Below are positions 1 to 10,740 of a DNA stretch of 64,000 bases, piece by piece. Numbering within the stretch: position 1 is the stretch's first letter; each line of letters begins with the position of its first letter. The DNA is from Phytophthora sp. 'mugwort' (lineage: Eukaryota; Oomycota; Peronosporomycetes; Peronosporales; Peronosporaceae), in the NCBI GenBank assembly GCA_033558025.1, contig JAUCEF010000003.1, positions 2,196,001 to 2,260,000 on the forward strand, written 5' to 3'. The notes under the pieces were generated by a model. It was not told where the DNA came from, searched no databases, and was given only the letters and a program-made list of their open reading frames with translations. The position numbers and the translations under genes are program-made.

Positions 1-1190
1 AGACTCAAGAGCACTAGGCACTGGAGGTCGGTGCAGACAACAGTCTTCTACGCCTTGCGTGTATGGAGTGGCAGCAGGTACATTCCGGAATGAAGGTGTC
101 TTCTTCTAGCGGTAGAGCCGTGTGTGGCTAAACCTTAGTACCTCGTCCCAGCTTTTCTTGCTGAGGTCGATCATTTTCTCTTACGCACCATGTTGGACTT
201 CCCTTGCACTCATTTCCTTTGCATATATTTCCATGGGCGTTGCACCTGCGCGAGTTTAAGAACGTGTTTTCTCGCCTAAAAACCTAGGGAGTCAGAATGA
301 CCATTCAGTTGAAAAGGGCTTTTGGGAGAATTCCAAAAATGGTCATTATGGACATAACCGACAAAACGTGTTCGACAGCGAAATACTTAGTAGTGATTAT
401 GAAGAACTAAAATAGCTATTACGTTCTCATCGAACAGGCCCTATATTTTTATATTTTTTAAGGATTATTATCATCACATCCACCTCTTTAATATAATTAA
501 AGGTGTGCGTGTCCCGATTTTGTGCATTTTGGTCTGATTCTGAAGGTAAGGGTAGGGAACGCTCCCGAAATCTCTACTATCATTTAGCTCTCCTAATGCC
601 ACCTAACACCCATGCCCGTCGGTAGCCATTACTGCCACCGTCGGCTTGTGCGGTCGTCATCGTGTCATACACAACACACCCCGCTCGCCCTAAATGTTAC
701 ACCGTTCCAGCCGTTGGCTCCGAAGGGTCCTCTGTCCAGGGATTGAAAAAAATATGTATTTGCAACATTCGCGTGCTACTCACGATTGCTGTCAAGACTG
801 CAGAGTTTACTGAGCGTGCAATACAGTATTCGTATTGCTGCTGCGACTGCAGTTTTAACTGCAACACACCACTCAGGTGCAATCGAGTATTTGATTGACG
901 GTATTGCAGTTTCATATTTTGAAGACGACCCATACAGCGATTGAAAACGGGTGCGATCCATACAAATGGTATGGACAAGCGATGCTAGAATTTGCTTCGG
1001 AAGAGCCTTCTCGATATAGAATCGAAAACGGCTCGGTTCGAGGACGAGTCTCCGCTTTTCATAGTGCTGCTGATGAGTTTATCGAGCCCTCAGTCTCCAG
1101 CTTTCTCGGCGTTGACGATATCTCTGTCTGTAATCCAAGTCGCCGACGTGCCTGCTGCCCCAATCCCAACCTCCACGACCGTCTGTCAAC
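1..1190. other. No gene recognised
   Basis: AT-rich sequence with only short uninformative open frames. The segment around 790-910 has several short near-repeats built from ATTGCAGT-like words, including a small near-palindrome near 849-864. It may be the decayed left flank of the hAT relic that follows, but no terminal repeat could be paired. Confidence 0.6.
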
Positions 1191-2740
1191 AATGGCTTTT
1201 CAGAAGATCAAGCTTCGTCGTGGTGATATTCCTGACGTGGTCAAGTTCTACTTCGAGGGCAAGGGTCTGAAAGAGCGCTACGTACAAGTGTGTGAAGTGT
1301 GCAATGTTCACCCGCTCAGCAATGGAAGACGGGCTACATGAAACTTTATCGGCACCTTAACGTATGTCAAGGGAAGGGTTTCCGCGATATGCACGTCGCG
1401 CTGCACTGAAATCGTCGCAGCAGAACAACTTGGGTTTCTCGGTGACGGCCTATGTGAGAGAGCGCGATTTGGTGGTCTTCAAGTGGGTAACATGGGTCAT
1501 CATGCGCGATATGCCCTTCATGGAGGTCGACAACGATCTCCTGCGTGAATTGGCTGGAGTCAAGTCGGGCAACCATGTATCGAGTAAATCGGTGAATATA
1601 TACATTCACCATCTTGTGCATTTGATGGAAAAGAATATAATCCAACTGTTGCCGGAGTTTTTTTGCGGTGAAGTTCGACGGGTGGAAGACAAGTCGACGC
1701 ACTACATTGCCGTATTTGCGGTGTTCATGCTGAACGAATCCTGTCAAGAGGTGCTGATTGGGTGTTCACCACCAGTAGATGAACAATCGTACACTGCACC
1801 TGCACATCGAGACCTCCTCGCCTTCGTGCTGGATATCGTTCACCGATCATTCTCCAGCGTGTCTGTTCTTATCGGCGACAACTGCCCTACGAATAAAGCG
1901 ACTGCAGATTTGCCTTAAAAAAAGCCCCTGTTGCTGGGATACGCAGCGCACCAGTTCAATCTGGCTATTAAGCGCTACGTGAAAGAAGACCCCGGGGCCA
2001 ACGAGGTAAATTGACAAGCTGGGTACAATGTGCACGAGAGCTTCTTATCTGAAGGCAGCAGCAGCACCACGGGAGCTAACAGAGCTGGCGGTGGTGCGCA
2101 ACAACGACACCAGGTGGTCTTCAACGTTCCCGTGCTTGAACGCTTCTTCGATATTGAAGATGAGCTCCGTCAAGTCCGAGAAGTGGAAGTCCCTCGACAC
2201 TCAGAGCTTCAGATATTACGAAATCCCTTTCCGACACTCGAGAAGTTCGATTCCGTTATGGTTGGCCTGCAAGACCGTGGAACATTTGATGCTTTGCTTG
2301 AGGATTATCCAGAATTGGGTCATTACTTGGCCCAGGACGCAACGATCGTGCATAACCCTACTTTCGAGGCTGCAATTACGAAGGTACAGAACAACAAGAT
2401 TCCGACTTCTCCGAGCCAGAAAGTGATGTTGCTAAGTAGTTTGAACTTCCTCAAGAACCTGAAACACGGCGAATCGTTTGGGGTGACAGTGTGAGCTACT
2501 ACCAGCAACTACAAGACCGAAAGCGACGAAAGCTGGCTCGAAAGATGACGTACGCAGACCTAAGCTTCTTGCACGGGACATCAGTATCGGTCGAGAGGTA
2601 TTCAGCTCGGCAGAACATGTCATGACTGACTGCAGATCTCGCATGACTCCAGTCCTGTTTGAAGTCATCATGTTCCTGAAACAAACAGGGATTTCTGGGA
2701 CTCGCGACTCGTGGCCAAATCAATCATGTCATGGATTCAC
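1191..2740 (+). pseudogene. hAT-family transposase relic 1
   Basis: Decayed DNA transposase spread over at least three frames. The first piece (about 1191-1340) carries a Cys-x2-Cys reminiscent of a BED zinc finger (residues VCEVCNVH). The second (1364-1918) has the core seen in oomycete hAT transposases: a W-rich stretch, a segment reading THYIAVFAVF, and IGDNCPTNKA near 1870-1905, which corresponds to the GDNCATN motif of this group. The third (2030-2494) covers the helical part, and the C-terminal dimerisation region is visible near 2550-2625 (FLHGTSVSVERYSARQ) with an internal stop soon after. Frameshifts and stops make it non-coding today. The hAT family is a recognition call; the exact ends are not defined. 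Confidence 0.7.
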
Positions 2741-2939
2741 ACAACGAGGGCTCCCGCAGCGATCTAGATTGACGTAGATAGCGCTAGCAGTTGGTATTGT
2801 GATATTCAATGCAATTGGGTATTACAATACCCACCCTGCTGCAGTTGATAATTTGTATTTCTAGCATCAGCGCAGTCTACCATTGTACGTGTATTTTACT
2901 TTTCCGGCGAAACGACCAATACATTTATTCTAACTACTA

Positions 2940-3156
2940 CATGGAAGGCGATAACGGACATCGCCAGACAGACAATGGCACACGGAGCAAGGAACAGAGC
3001 CTATGTAGAAATGGAAGGCAATAACGGACATCACCAGACAGGATGTGCTACAATGGCACACGAACCAAAAAACCGAGCCTCTGTTCCTCTGTTCCTTGGT
3101 CCGTATGCCATTGTAGCACATCCTGTCTGGTGATGTCCGTTATCGCCTTCCATTTT
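2940..3156. repeat. Fold-back repeat with partial third copy
   Basis: Positions 3009-3061 are an inverted copy of about 3103-3155, with two mismatches over about 53 bp and a spacer of about 41 nt. A third copy at about 2941-3003 lies in the same orientation as the left arm but lacks a short internal block. The arms contain GGAAGGC...ACGGACATC and its complement. This looks like a fold-back (MITE-like) element with a partial tandem duplication of one arm. No terminal duplication could be assigned. Confidence 0.75.
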
Positions 3157-3159
3157 TTT

Positions 3160-3540
3160 CTCTTCGAGTCCCCGTGCTGTGGTTGTAACTTCCACCTCCA
3201 CCCCTGTGGACCGCGTGAATCTGGTGAGCTCGTGAGCCGCCCTATTGTGAGCGCGCAGTTGCGTCATCCGGCTGTGTATACCTAGCGCATCCGCCAAACG
3301 TCTCGCTTCCAGTACGTGTCCGCTAGGCGTTGAACGCGTGGCGGTGTTCTCGCGTGCTGTAGGACTACTACACCATGTCCCCAACCACTGTACCGGCGCC
3401 CAGCCGTGCCGATTGCATACCTGCAACCCTCTCATCAGTCCAATGTGTGCTGCCAACGCCGGTGACATTGCCCACCTATGTGTCGAGTTCCTCTCATGTA
3501 TAGCACCTGACATTCTCCCGTACTCCGTGAACTGACGCAA
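3160..3540 (-). pseudogene. RNase H-like retroelement fragment
   Basis: The minus-strand frame from 3540 downward contains a stretch (LAAHIGLMRGLQVCNRHGWA, later EARRLADALGI) that resembles the RNase H-like domain carried by many Phytophthora retroelements, in which a small-residue helix, HGW and an ADxL helix are usual. The middle, where a GDN-type acidic segment would be expected, does not match. The reading runs straight into the fold-back repeat. Called a fragment by similarity of pattern only; it could be chance. Confidence 0.35.
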
Positions 3541-4725
3541 TTACAAAACCACAACCCCCTTTTCTTGAAGGAGATGTTGCTCCTCCTGCGAACAGGAGCA
3601 GGTTCCAGACGTTCCCGGGGTGGCCGGGCCGTCCCAGCGATCTCCTAGAACCGCACAAATGGTTCTGCTAATCTTTAGCCTTAACCGGTCCGATACCCGT
3701 GCAGTATGACCTGTGTGGTATCCGCATGACCGTGCCGAATCCGGGCATCGAGTCCACTAGTATGGTGTGCCTCCGTAGTACATGTACCTTTGAGGGCATC
3801 ATAATGTGCCACCCGCCATCTCCAGCAGGCAAGCAGGTAGTGAGCGGCTCCCAGGCTCCAGCATTACACAGTAGGGTTCATGCAGCGTCCGATACTGGAG
3901 ATACTGACGTGTCACGTGTTGGCCGACATTTTGTGCAGTGTAGAGATCGAAATTCGTCCTGCGCGAACTCGTTCATCCGTCGCCTTCCGATGGTGCGAGC
4001 ACGCACAGAAGGACTGGACCTTCTCGGTGATGTTGTCTAGCGACAGATACCGTTGGTGAACAGCTCGTCCTTGACAACCAGCAGACGCATGTGTGAATGA
4101 TGACTGAACGCCCACAGCAGCGCCGTTGACACCAGCGGAACATGCCAATGTCTTCACCTAACCGCTTGGGTCGTGTGTCTCCATCGTAGACACTCGTGCT
4201 GGAAGGTGAGCTACGTTGAATGGCCTGATATATGCAAAGTCCCAGCTATTATTTTAATATATATTGAAATAATAGCGGTACGTATTGAAAGCCCATTACC
4301 GCCATATCCGAGGAGGCTTAATCTTCTGACGCGGGTGCAGCTGACACTGACCCCGTGTTCTTGTATTTCTACCTATGTCGTTAACTCGTCTTTTGACTCC
4401 CATTGGTGTTGAGCTGAGAATTTTGTGTAGTGCTGCTACGACATTGATATAGATTTTTTTCATTCATAAAAACATACAAGTAAAGTTTAGTAGTAGAATG
4501 GTTTTCCTTCACTTAATCATATTACTATTTGGGGGATGCCATTTTTACTTAATAAACGTATCGGAATTACTAATTCGAGGTATATCAAGTGTAAGATTAC
4601 TAATTGATCTACTAATAGTAGATTTAGACTACAAAAATAGTCTAAAAAAATAGTCATGCGCTCAATCGCCTGGCGGTTGTGATGAAGTATAAGTGGTCGA
4701 TTGTTTGTACGCGTACACAGGGGAC
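3541..4725. other. No gene recognised
   Basis: No supported gene. A small hairpin with 10-bp arms (GCTATTATTT / AAATAATAGC) sits at 4245-4254 and 4267-4276. From about 4430 the sequence becomes strongly AT-rich with repeated TAGTCTA / ACTAAT words. Confidence 0.5.
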
Positions 4726-6945
4726 TCATGACGAAAGATCCTGTGGGAAATACCCTTTCCTGAAAGGCTGTGGACGAGCTGCGGCCCAGACTCGCGCAAG
4801 CATAGCAACGGTTGGAAATATAAGCTCGCCAGTGTCAACAAACCAGCGGCGGACGTCAATGTACTGGCACAACCGCTCCACATTCCAAACTCGTCGGCCA
4901 TTAGGCAAGGCCATTAAAAGCTTGCCTAGTACTGCAATACGCTCGTCCGCGTTTGTGTATTGATGCTTCGCAAGTTCTGCCCACTCCACTCGTCGCCCGA
5001 GCCACTTGTACATTAGTGCATCTGCTTCTTCGTGCAGAGTCGACTCGGCCAAGCTCTGCTCCGTTTGATGAGATACCGCTTCGCCTCAGAGAAGGCTCAT
5101 TTCGCATTCAAACGCATCAAATACCTCGTCGTTCTGAGAGACTGAGGTTGATTCAGCTGAATCATCATCGTGAGTCCTAGTGTCGTACTTTCACCTGTAG
5201 ACCGCACGGTACTAGATGTATAACAGCGCTCTTGTGTCTTTCATGACCATGCCCGCATGGGCCTCAGACGAGTCTGGAATCTGAAGATAATTTTGGCGGA
5301 TCGCTTCGTCCTGGGATCAAGCAGCAACGCCATCCTTGTCTGTACAGACGGGTTATGCAGTTTATAAGCTATTTGATGGAAAGTTCTGGCGATACAACGG
5401 TGCCCCAGCTTGGATATCTTGTTAAATTTTAACTCGACACGCGGAAAGTTGGTCTCGTTGGTGTCCGCATCCCTCGACCCATTGAGCTGGTAAGCGGCAA
5501 ACTTGAACGAGTTCATGCGAGCAGAGGCAATCCTTAGCAGAGCATACAACGTGGAGGATAGCATGTTGGCCGCCTGGGACTCCACTAGGGCAAGCTCGGC
5601 TACTCGATGCACAATGGCCCCCCTTTCAAATACTAGGTTCCAGTCTGCCTCCGAGAAGCGGCTTTGTTTTTCGTGGCCTCGTTCACACGTTGAAAGTATC
5701 ACTGGTACGATCTGTAGTTGGCAATGGATCGACGGAAAAGCTTAACCACTGACGCCACTCGTACATCATTGTCGATAAGACCACCAAATTCTGGCAGTTC
5801 GTGGAGTTGCTGAATTTTAGTCAGCGCATGACCACGTTGGACGGCCGTGCTGCTAGCGAAATATTTGTTGAGAGCTCGTAGCTTTCGAATAACGTTGGAA
5901 CCCTCACGGAATTCACCTCCTTCTGTCACAACTACGCGCTTTTTCAGCTGAGTATTGGTGTCGGGGCATTAACTGCACGTTCTCTTTGAGACCAATACCC
6001 GTAACCAGTGCATGCACAGATTCAACCAATGCATTGCACAATCTGTCTGCAGGGTCGTATCGAACTGCCGTGACACCTTACGAGCTGCTGGAGCAGTGTC
6101 GGAAATTGTAAACTTGACGGTAGTTTCCGCATCCAAACCGAACAAAATGCTCAGCTTGGTATCGATCAGCTCCGCCACATCAATTGAATGATGCCCGTCG
6201 TTTTCCGTCACGGTTAGCAATGCTAAGTCTACGAATCTCTAGTTGTGATCGATAAACAAGATTGATGCCCCGACGATGATGCTCCGACGATGCAGTTCTT
6301 AGAGGTATTTGTCCACAGATCCTGCATCAATTTCATAAACCGTATGTCATACAGCAGCCTAAACTCTGATTGCAGCAATTCAGAAGTATCTTTGAGGAAG
6401 GTCTAGTATAGACCATCCAGAATATCATTGTGAGTCTTGACGACGGCACGGTAGCTGTGGGATCTCCAGTTAAACTACGAAAAAGCTCCTTAAATGCGGT
6501 CGTCTGCGTCATATTGAATGCGTGGCCTGACAAAATATACGAATAAGTTAGACTATATTAGTCAGCAGCTCATGTAAGTTAACGACGCACCATCTTGAAC
6601 CAACCACGGCGAAACAAGACCAGCTTTCTGCGTTTTGGTCAGCCCAAAAATGTCTTCTGACGCTTCGGATGGTACTCGTTGCTCTTGACAGCTGCACCTC
6701 CTGGTTTCCCAACTGCATCTACGAGAAACGCCTGAGATCTCTTCGATCGGTTTTGTTGTTCTTTGTCTGCCGGTTCGTGGCCGGATGTGCGAGCATGTGA
6801 CTTTTTCCGTTGGAGCTGTGCGCATAAATACACAGGGCCTTCTTCCACGGCATTGTTTTCGCACATATAGTGCAGATATACGTGTACGCCTTGCCCTTAA
6901 TCGTCACAGCAGTCTTCAGGATGTGAATCACGCTCCACACGGGGT
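4726..6945 (-). pseudogene. hAT-family transposase relic 2
   Basis: A second decayed hAT transposase, on the minus strand. Reading downward: a BED-type zinc finger near 6940-6740 (YICTICAKTMPWKKA followed by HSSNGKSHMLAHP); a GDN-like core near 6130-5990 where TISDTAPAARKVS and CAMHWLNLCM correspond to the usual N/D-rich motif and the following C-x-H-x-L-N-L stretch; long helical pieces at 5929-5241; and the C-terminal region at 5052-4726 containing FPTVAMLARVWAA, the start of the hAT dimerisation domain. Frames change between pieces and stops intervene. It is not close enough to relic 1 to call them copies of one element. Confidence 0.7.
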
Positions 6946-8182
6946 CGCGAGCTCTAATATCCCTGTAATGATCGATATCATCAGGGATACCAACGACACC
7001 TTGTCGGCTGGGGTGCTATACAGTGGACTCAGGAGAGACCACAAGTTCGGCCAGATCGACTTCGGTGGCTTAGCTGGACACAAAGGTTCCTCGGTTACTG
7101 GCAGGAGAGGCTTGATCTCTCGGGTTTGCCTTCGTTCTTGTGGGTGTGAACGTATCCTAGGCTGCAAAACCTACGAGGACGTATGATCCGTTAAATTAGG
7201 CAAAACTCACGCTGTTGTCTGGGAATCGTACCTTTTTGAGAGATCATCGTCGCCGCAGAGCTCATTACTGCATAAATGGTGAACAGGCCGAGCACAAAAC
7301 ACAGCAAGGGGTCGTTTCCCGTACGTCTTCGAAGCAGCCGTCGCCTTGGAGCAATTCATTGGTGCTGGTCTCCTCTTAAGCCGAGGAATTGCCAAGTGAG
7401 CGGGAAAACGATAGAAGGGAGCCACCCGTTTGCGCGCGACTCTACGCGGGTCCCGGATATTAGTAGAGTATTATTACTAAATTCTCGGGTTCAGACTACT
7501 AACTATTTGACTTAGAGTTTGTAGTCAGTCATATTGCTACTAGTACTAGAGTAGACTGTAGTACTATTCTCAGATATACTACCAAACCCTGCATACAAGA
7601 ACAGTTACGGCAAAACTATTGCTATTCACCAATGGAGATTTTTGCATTCTGTGTTATTTAATTTAAATAAAAGCATAAACACATTTGTTTCTCGAACTTG
7701 CGTAGCCCATTGCATTATTTATTTTTCACATAATGGTTCAAGCCGACAGCCACGGATTTCCGGCCGCGAGGGTTGCTCTAGAGAAAAGCTATAATACCAA
7801 TCTTCACATGAAACTTGGTGAGCCGAACTGAAAATATGGCATTGTTTATATTATTTGGCTTGCCTATTCCATAATTTATGGGATGAATTTTCATTATTTA
7901 GTCCAGATAAAGCGACATCAATAATAAATCCCATAATCGGGGGCCCTATCCTATCCTAGCCGCACCGCATCAAGTTGTTCGGAGTTGTGATAACATCGGA
8001 GATAGATGATGCGTGCGAGCACCCTCTTCGGCCATATGATTGTCTCGGCATAGCGCGTCCCGGTCTCGTTTGGTTTTGTACCCGACGGACTCTGCCGATA
8101 ATACGAGCTTCTTGGACTCACGTCACATCCAAAGTCGCCTCAACGACTACAAGTTCACATCCAGGTCCAAGCCCCAGAGACG
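6946..8182. other. No gene recognised; AT-rich upstream region
   Basis: Short unsupported frames up to about 7430, possibly the decayed 5' part of hAT relic 2. From 7450 to 7980 the sequence is AT-rich with repeated TAGTA/TACTA words near 7525-7580. The last 200 bases are GC-richer and lead into the acyltransferase; no clear oomycete initiator was found there. Confidence 0.5.
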
Positions 8183-9679
8183 ATGAGTTCCACCGCCGCC
8201 GATTATCAAAGTTCTAAGCCACGAGTTGCGCTGCGAGGTATCGAGCGCTTTGGCATCGCTGTCGACGACGTAGCCGTGAAATGCGCTCACCTGTTTCGCA
8301 TCAGCGGAGACATCGACCAACTCCTGACGTTCCTGCCCACGGCTGTCATGCGCGCCTTTAACCGGCATCCGCGTCTGCGCGCGCTTGTTGTCAAGGACGA
8401 AGAGTTTATAGCCGAAATTCAACCGCATATTACTCTGGATGAAGTTGCTGCGAAGAAACTGTTACGTGTGCGAGAGATGTCAGATTCGGAGGAAGACGTC
8501 GCGGCGTGGGCGAACTGGGGCGCCTTTGTGGAACAAGAGACCCATGTCCCGTTCGACCGGTTCTCGCATTTCATGTTTTACCTCACGGTTTGGGTCAACA
8601 AGGCGGAAAGCAGCGTGCGGTTCTTCCTGTTCTCGGACCACATTGTTTCGGACGGCGACTCTGGAATGGTCGTGGTGAACGATATCTTGGAAGACGTGGC
8701 ATTGCTGTCCATCGAGGCGGCTAAGCCCGTCAAGGAATTCCCGCTGCGTCCTTCGCTCTACGAAATGTGGTTCACCAAGCCGCTGTGGCTTAAGCCTGTC
8801 GCGAAAACGATTGTTTCTCTCTTTGGCCGCTCTGCTTTTGTGGAAGCTACGACGTCATTCAAGCCCGTGCTGCCTCCCAGAGACGACCAGCACGACTTCG
8901 TTGTCCCTCTCGTCAGCAACAGCACTAGCGGGTTATTCGCTGAAGGCGACCCGAGCAACATGCTTAACACACTCAGACGGTGCAAGGAGGAAGGCGTCAC
9001 CTTTGGTGGTGCTTTGATCCCCATCGTGCTGCTTGCATTCTACCATGCGAAACAAACTACAAGTCGTGAGGACACAGAAGAGCTGTTCAAACTGGCCGTG
9101 GATATGTGCTTCAACATGCGACAACGTGTTCCAGAACCCGTTGAAGAGCGCCAAGTGGGCTTGTACGTGGCGGTAACTACTCTTCAGTGGCTGATGAAAG
9201 AGGGCTTGGACATGCGCACCACCAAGTTCTGGGACCTGGCTCGGCAGTCCAAACAGCAAGTGTGTAGTCAGAGCGAGAATATACTGGCGATGGCGCTCCC
9301 GCTGTTCATGATGGACCGAAAACTGAATCCGAAAGAGCTGAGTTCGTTTCTCAAGGACCACCGTGTCGCTAGTTCTGTCACGGGGGACGCCACCATTTCC
9401 AACATTGGACGCTACATCTACAAACCCAAGCACTGTTTGGCTGCGAACGGAGCGCTTCAAGTGGAAAGTTTGCACACTTTTGCTGCGGTGCCCTTTGTTG
9501 GAACGACTTCGACGCTCTGGGTAGCGTCGCTGAAAGCATTTAACTACTCAATCGCGCACAAAACCGAAGACGCATTAGGCAAGGAGCTCTTCAAGGCATA
9601 TGTGGCGCTCTGCGAAAACGCCAGCTGCATTGGACCCAACGACACAATGTTGAATGTTCTCAAGCGTCTAGATTTGTAA
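8183..9679 (+). CDS. CoA-dependent acyltransferase, condensation-domain fold (paralog 1)
   Basis: Intact single-exon protein of 498 residues. Members of this superfamily (chloramphenicol acetyltransferase-like, NRPS condensation, PapA5 and alcohol acetyltransferase types) transfer an acyl group from CoA or a carrier to a hydroxyl or amine. The catalytic HxxxDG motif is visible as His153-IVS-Asp157-Gly158, and SNIG at 406-409 matches the conserved C-terminal SN(I/L)G segment of PapA/ATF-type enzymes. No signal peptide or membrane helix is seen, so it is probably cytosolic. The first Met gives a product almost collinear with the paralog at 34.5 kb. Third codon positions are less uniformly G/C than in that paralog. 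The natural substrate cannot be told from sequence. Confidence 0.85.
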   Translation: MSSTAADYQSSKPRVALRGIERFGIAVDDVAVKCAHLFRISGDIDQLLTFLPTAVMRAFNRHPRLRALVVKDEEFIAEIQPHITLDEVAAKKLLRVREMSDSEEDVAAWANWGAFVEQETHVPFDRFSHFMFYLTVWVNKAESSVRFFLFSDHIVSDGDSGMVVVNDILEDVALLSIEAAKPVKEFPLRPSLYEMWFTKPLWLKPVAKTIVSLFGRSAFVEATTSFKPVLPPRDDQHDFVVPLVSNSTSGLFAEGDPSNMLNTLRRCKEEGVTFGGALIPIVLLAFYHAKQTTSREDTEELFKLAVDMCFNMRQRVPEPVEERQVGLYVAVTTLQWLMKEGLDMRTTKFWDLARQSKQQVCSQSENILAMALPLFMMDRKLNPKELSSFLKDHRVASSVTGDATISNIGRYIYKPKHCLAANGALQVESLHTFAAVPFVGTTSTLWVASLKAFNYSIAHKTEDALGKELFKAYVALCENASCIGPNDTMLNVLKRLDL

Positions 9680-10740
9680 GGTGTGTCCGCACATTTGAAG
9701 GTTTTAGACAATACTTTAAGTATTGCTTTTAAGCCCGTCACTCTTCCTCGTAATTGGTTGACCTAAAAAAACAGTCTACTTATTACCGGTAACTCGCAGT
9801 GCCCATAAGAACCCGCATTTACGGTGGGCCAAAACAAGGACTTATCATCCGTATCGGCATGTTAGGCAGGTCTATGAATTTTGAGCATAGAACAAATTGC
9901 ACAGAACTACATGTAGTTGTGACGATATCAAGCTTTCGGCCGGAAAATCTGCTAAAATAGTATTTTTATGCATTTGCAAGCGGGAACTATTATTTGGTAG
10001 ACTAGAATGCAGTGTTATGTATGGTGAGTGTAACGTGGTAGAAAAACTTGCACGTGTACAACGCCCGATACGTCGTTTTCAACGAGCCATTGTGCGCTAT
10101 CACTGACCTATATGAAGTAGGAATTGCCATATATCATCTTGCATTCGCTAAACTTTGCTGGGATGTAAATTATGCATGAATTTTAAAAAGATCGGATTAT
10201 GTTGTAAACACCGTACAAATCTGCCCAAAATGGCGGGCTCTTACAGTCATTCGCGAGTTAATAGTTTTTTTTTTTATCACAATCTCAACTCATATTCGTG
10301 TGAGGAACATATCCGGTCACTTGATGACATATATAAAGATACGATAAAGAGAGGGTGATGCAAGGGGGTGGTGCACGTTTCTGGTCACTCTGTCAACATA
10401 CTAAAGGTACACGTCTTTCCGACAGATAAAGCTGAGAGATTGTGGGCTGGGTACTAAAACACCTTTATTATCCAATCAGAGCACGTCGTTTTGACAATTT
10501 TAGCCAATAGTGTGCATTCGGTCAAGGTTTTACATTCCAACACATCCCGACAAATATTTGTCGGAATTTGAGGCAAAATATGGATATCACAATACAAAAA
10601 TCAAACAAGAATGTATTTTTCAAATATCTTCGCGCTCCGACAACTGGGCACCATTTCTACCGGTACATGTAGTCTAGGTTGTGGGCACTAGCTGTCAGCC
10701 ACTCGTCCTCATTTGACAAAAAGTAGAAGAGACAACCAGC
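9680..10740. other. Intergenic, no gene recognised
   Basis: AT-rich spacer with no supported gene. It contains a T12-T13 tract near 10265 and a perfect 18-bp palindrome CCGACAAATATTTGTCGG at 10547-10564. The following recombinase relic starts about 180 bp later, so this could include the element's left flank, but no boundary is visible. Confidence 0.5.
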
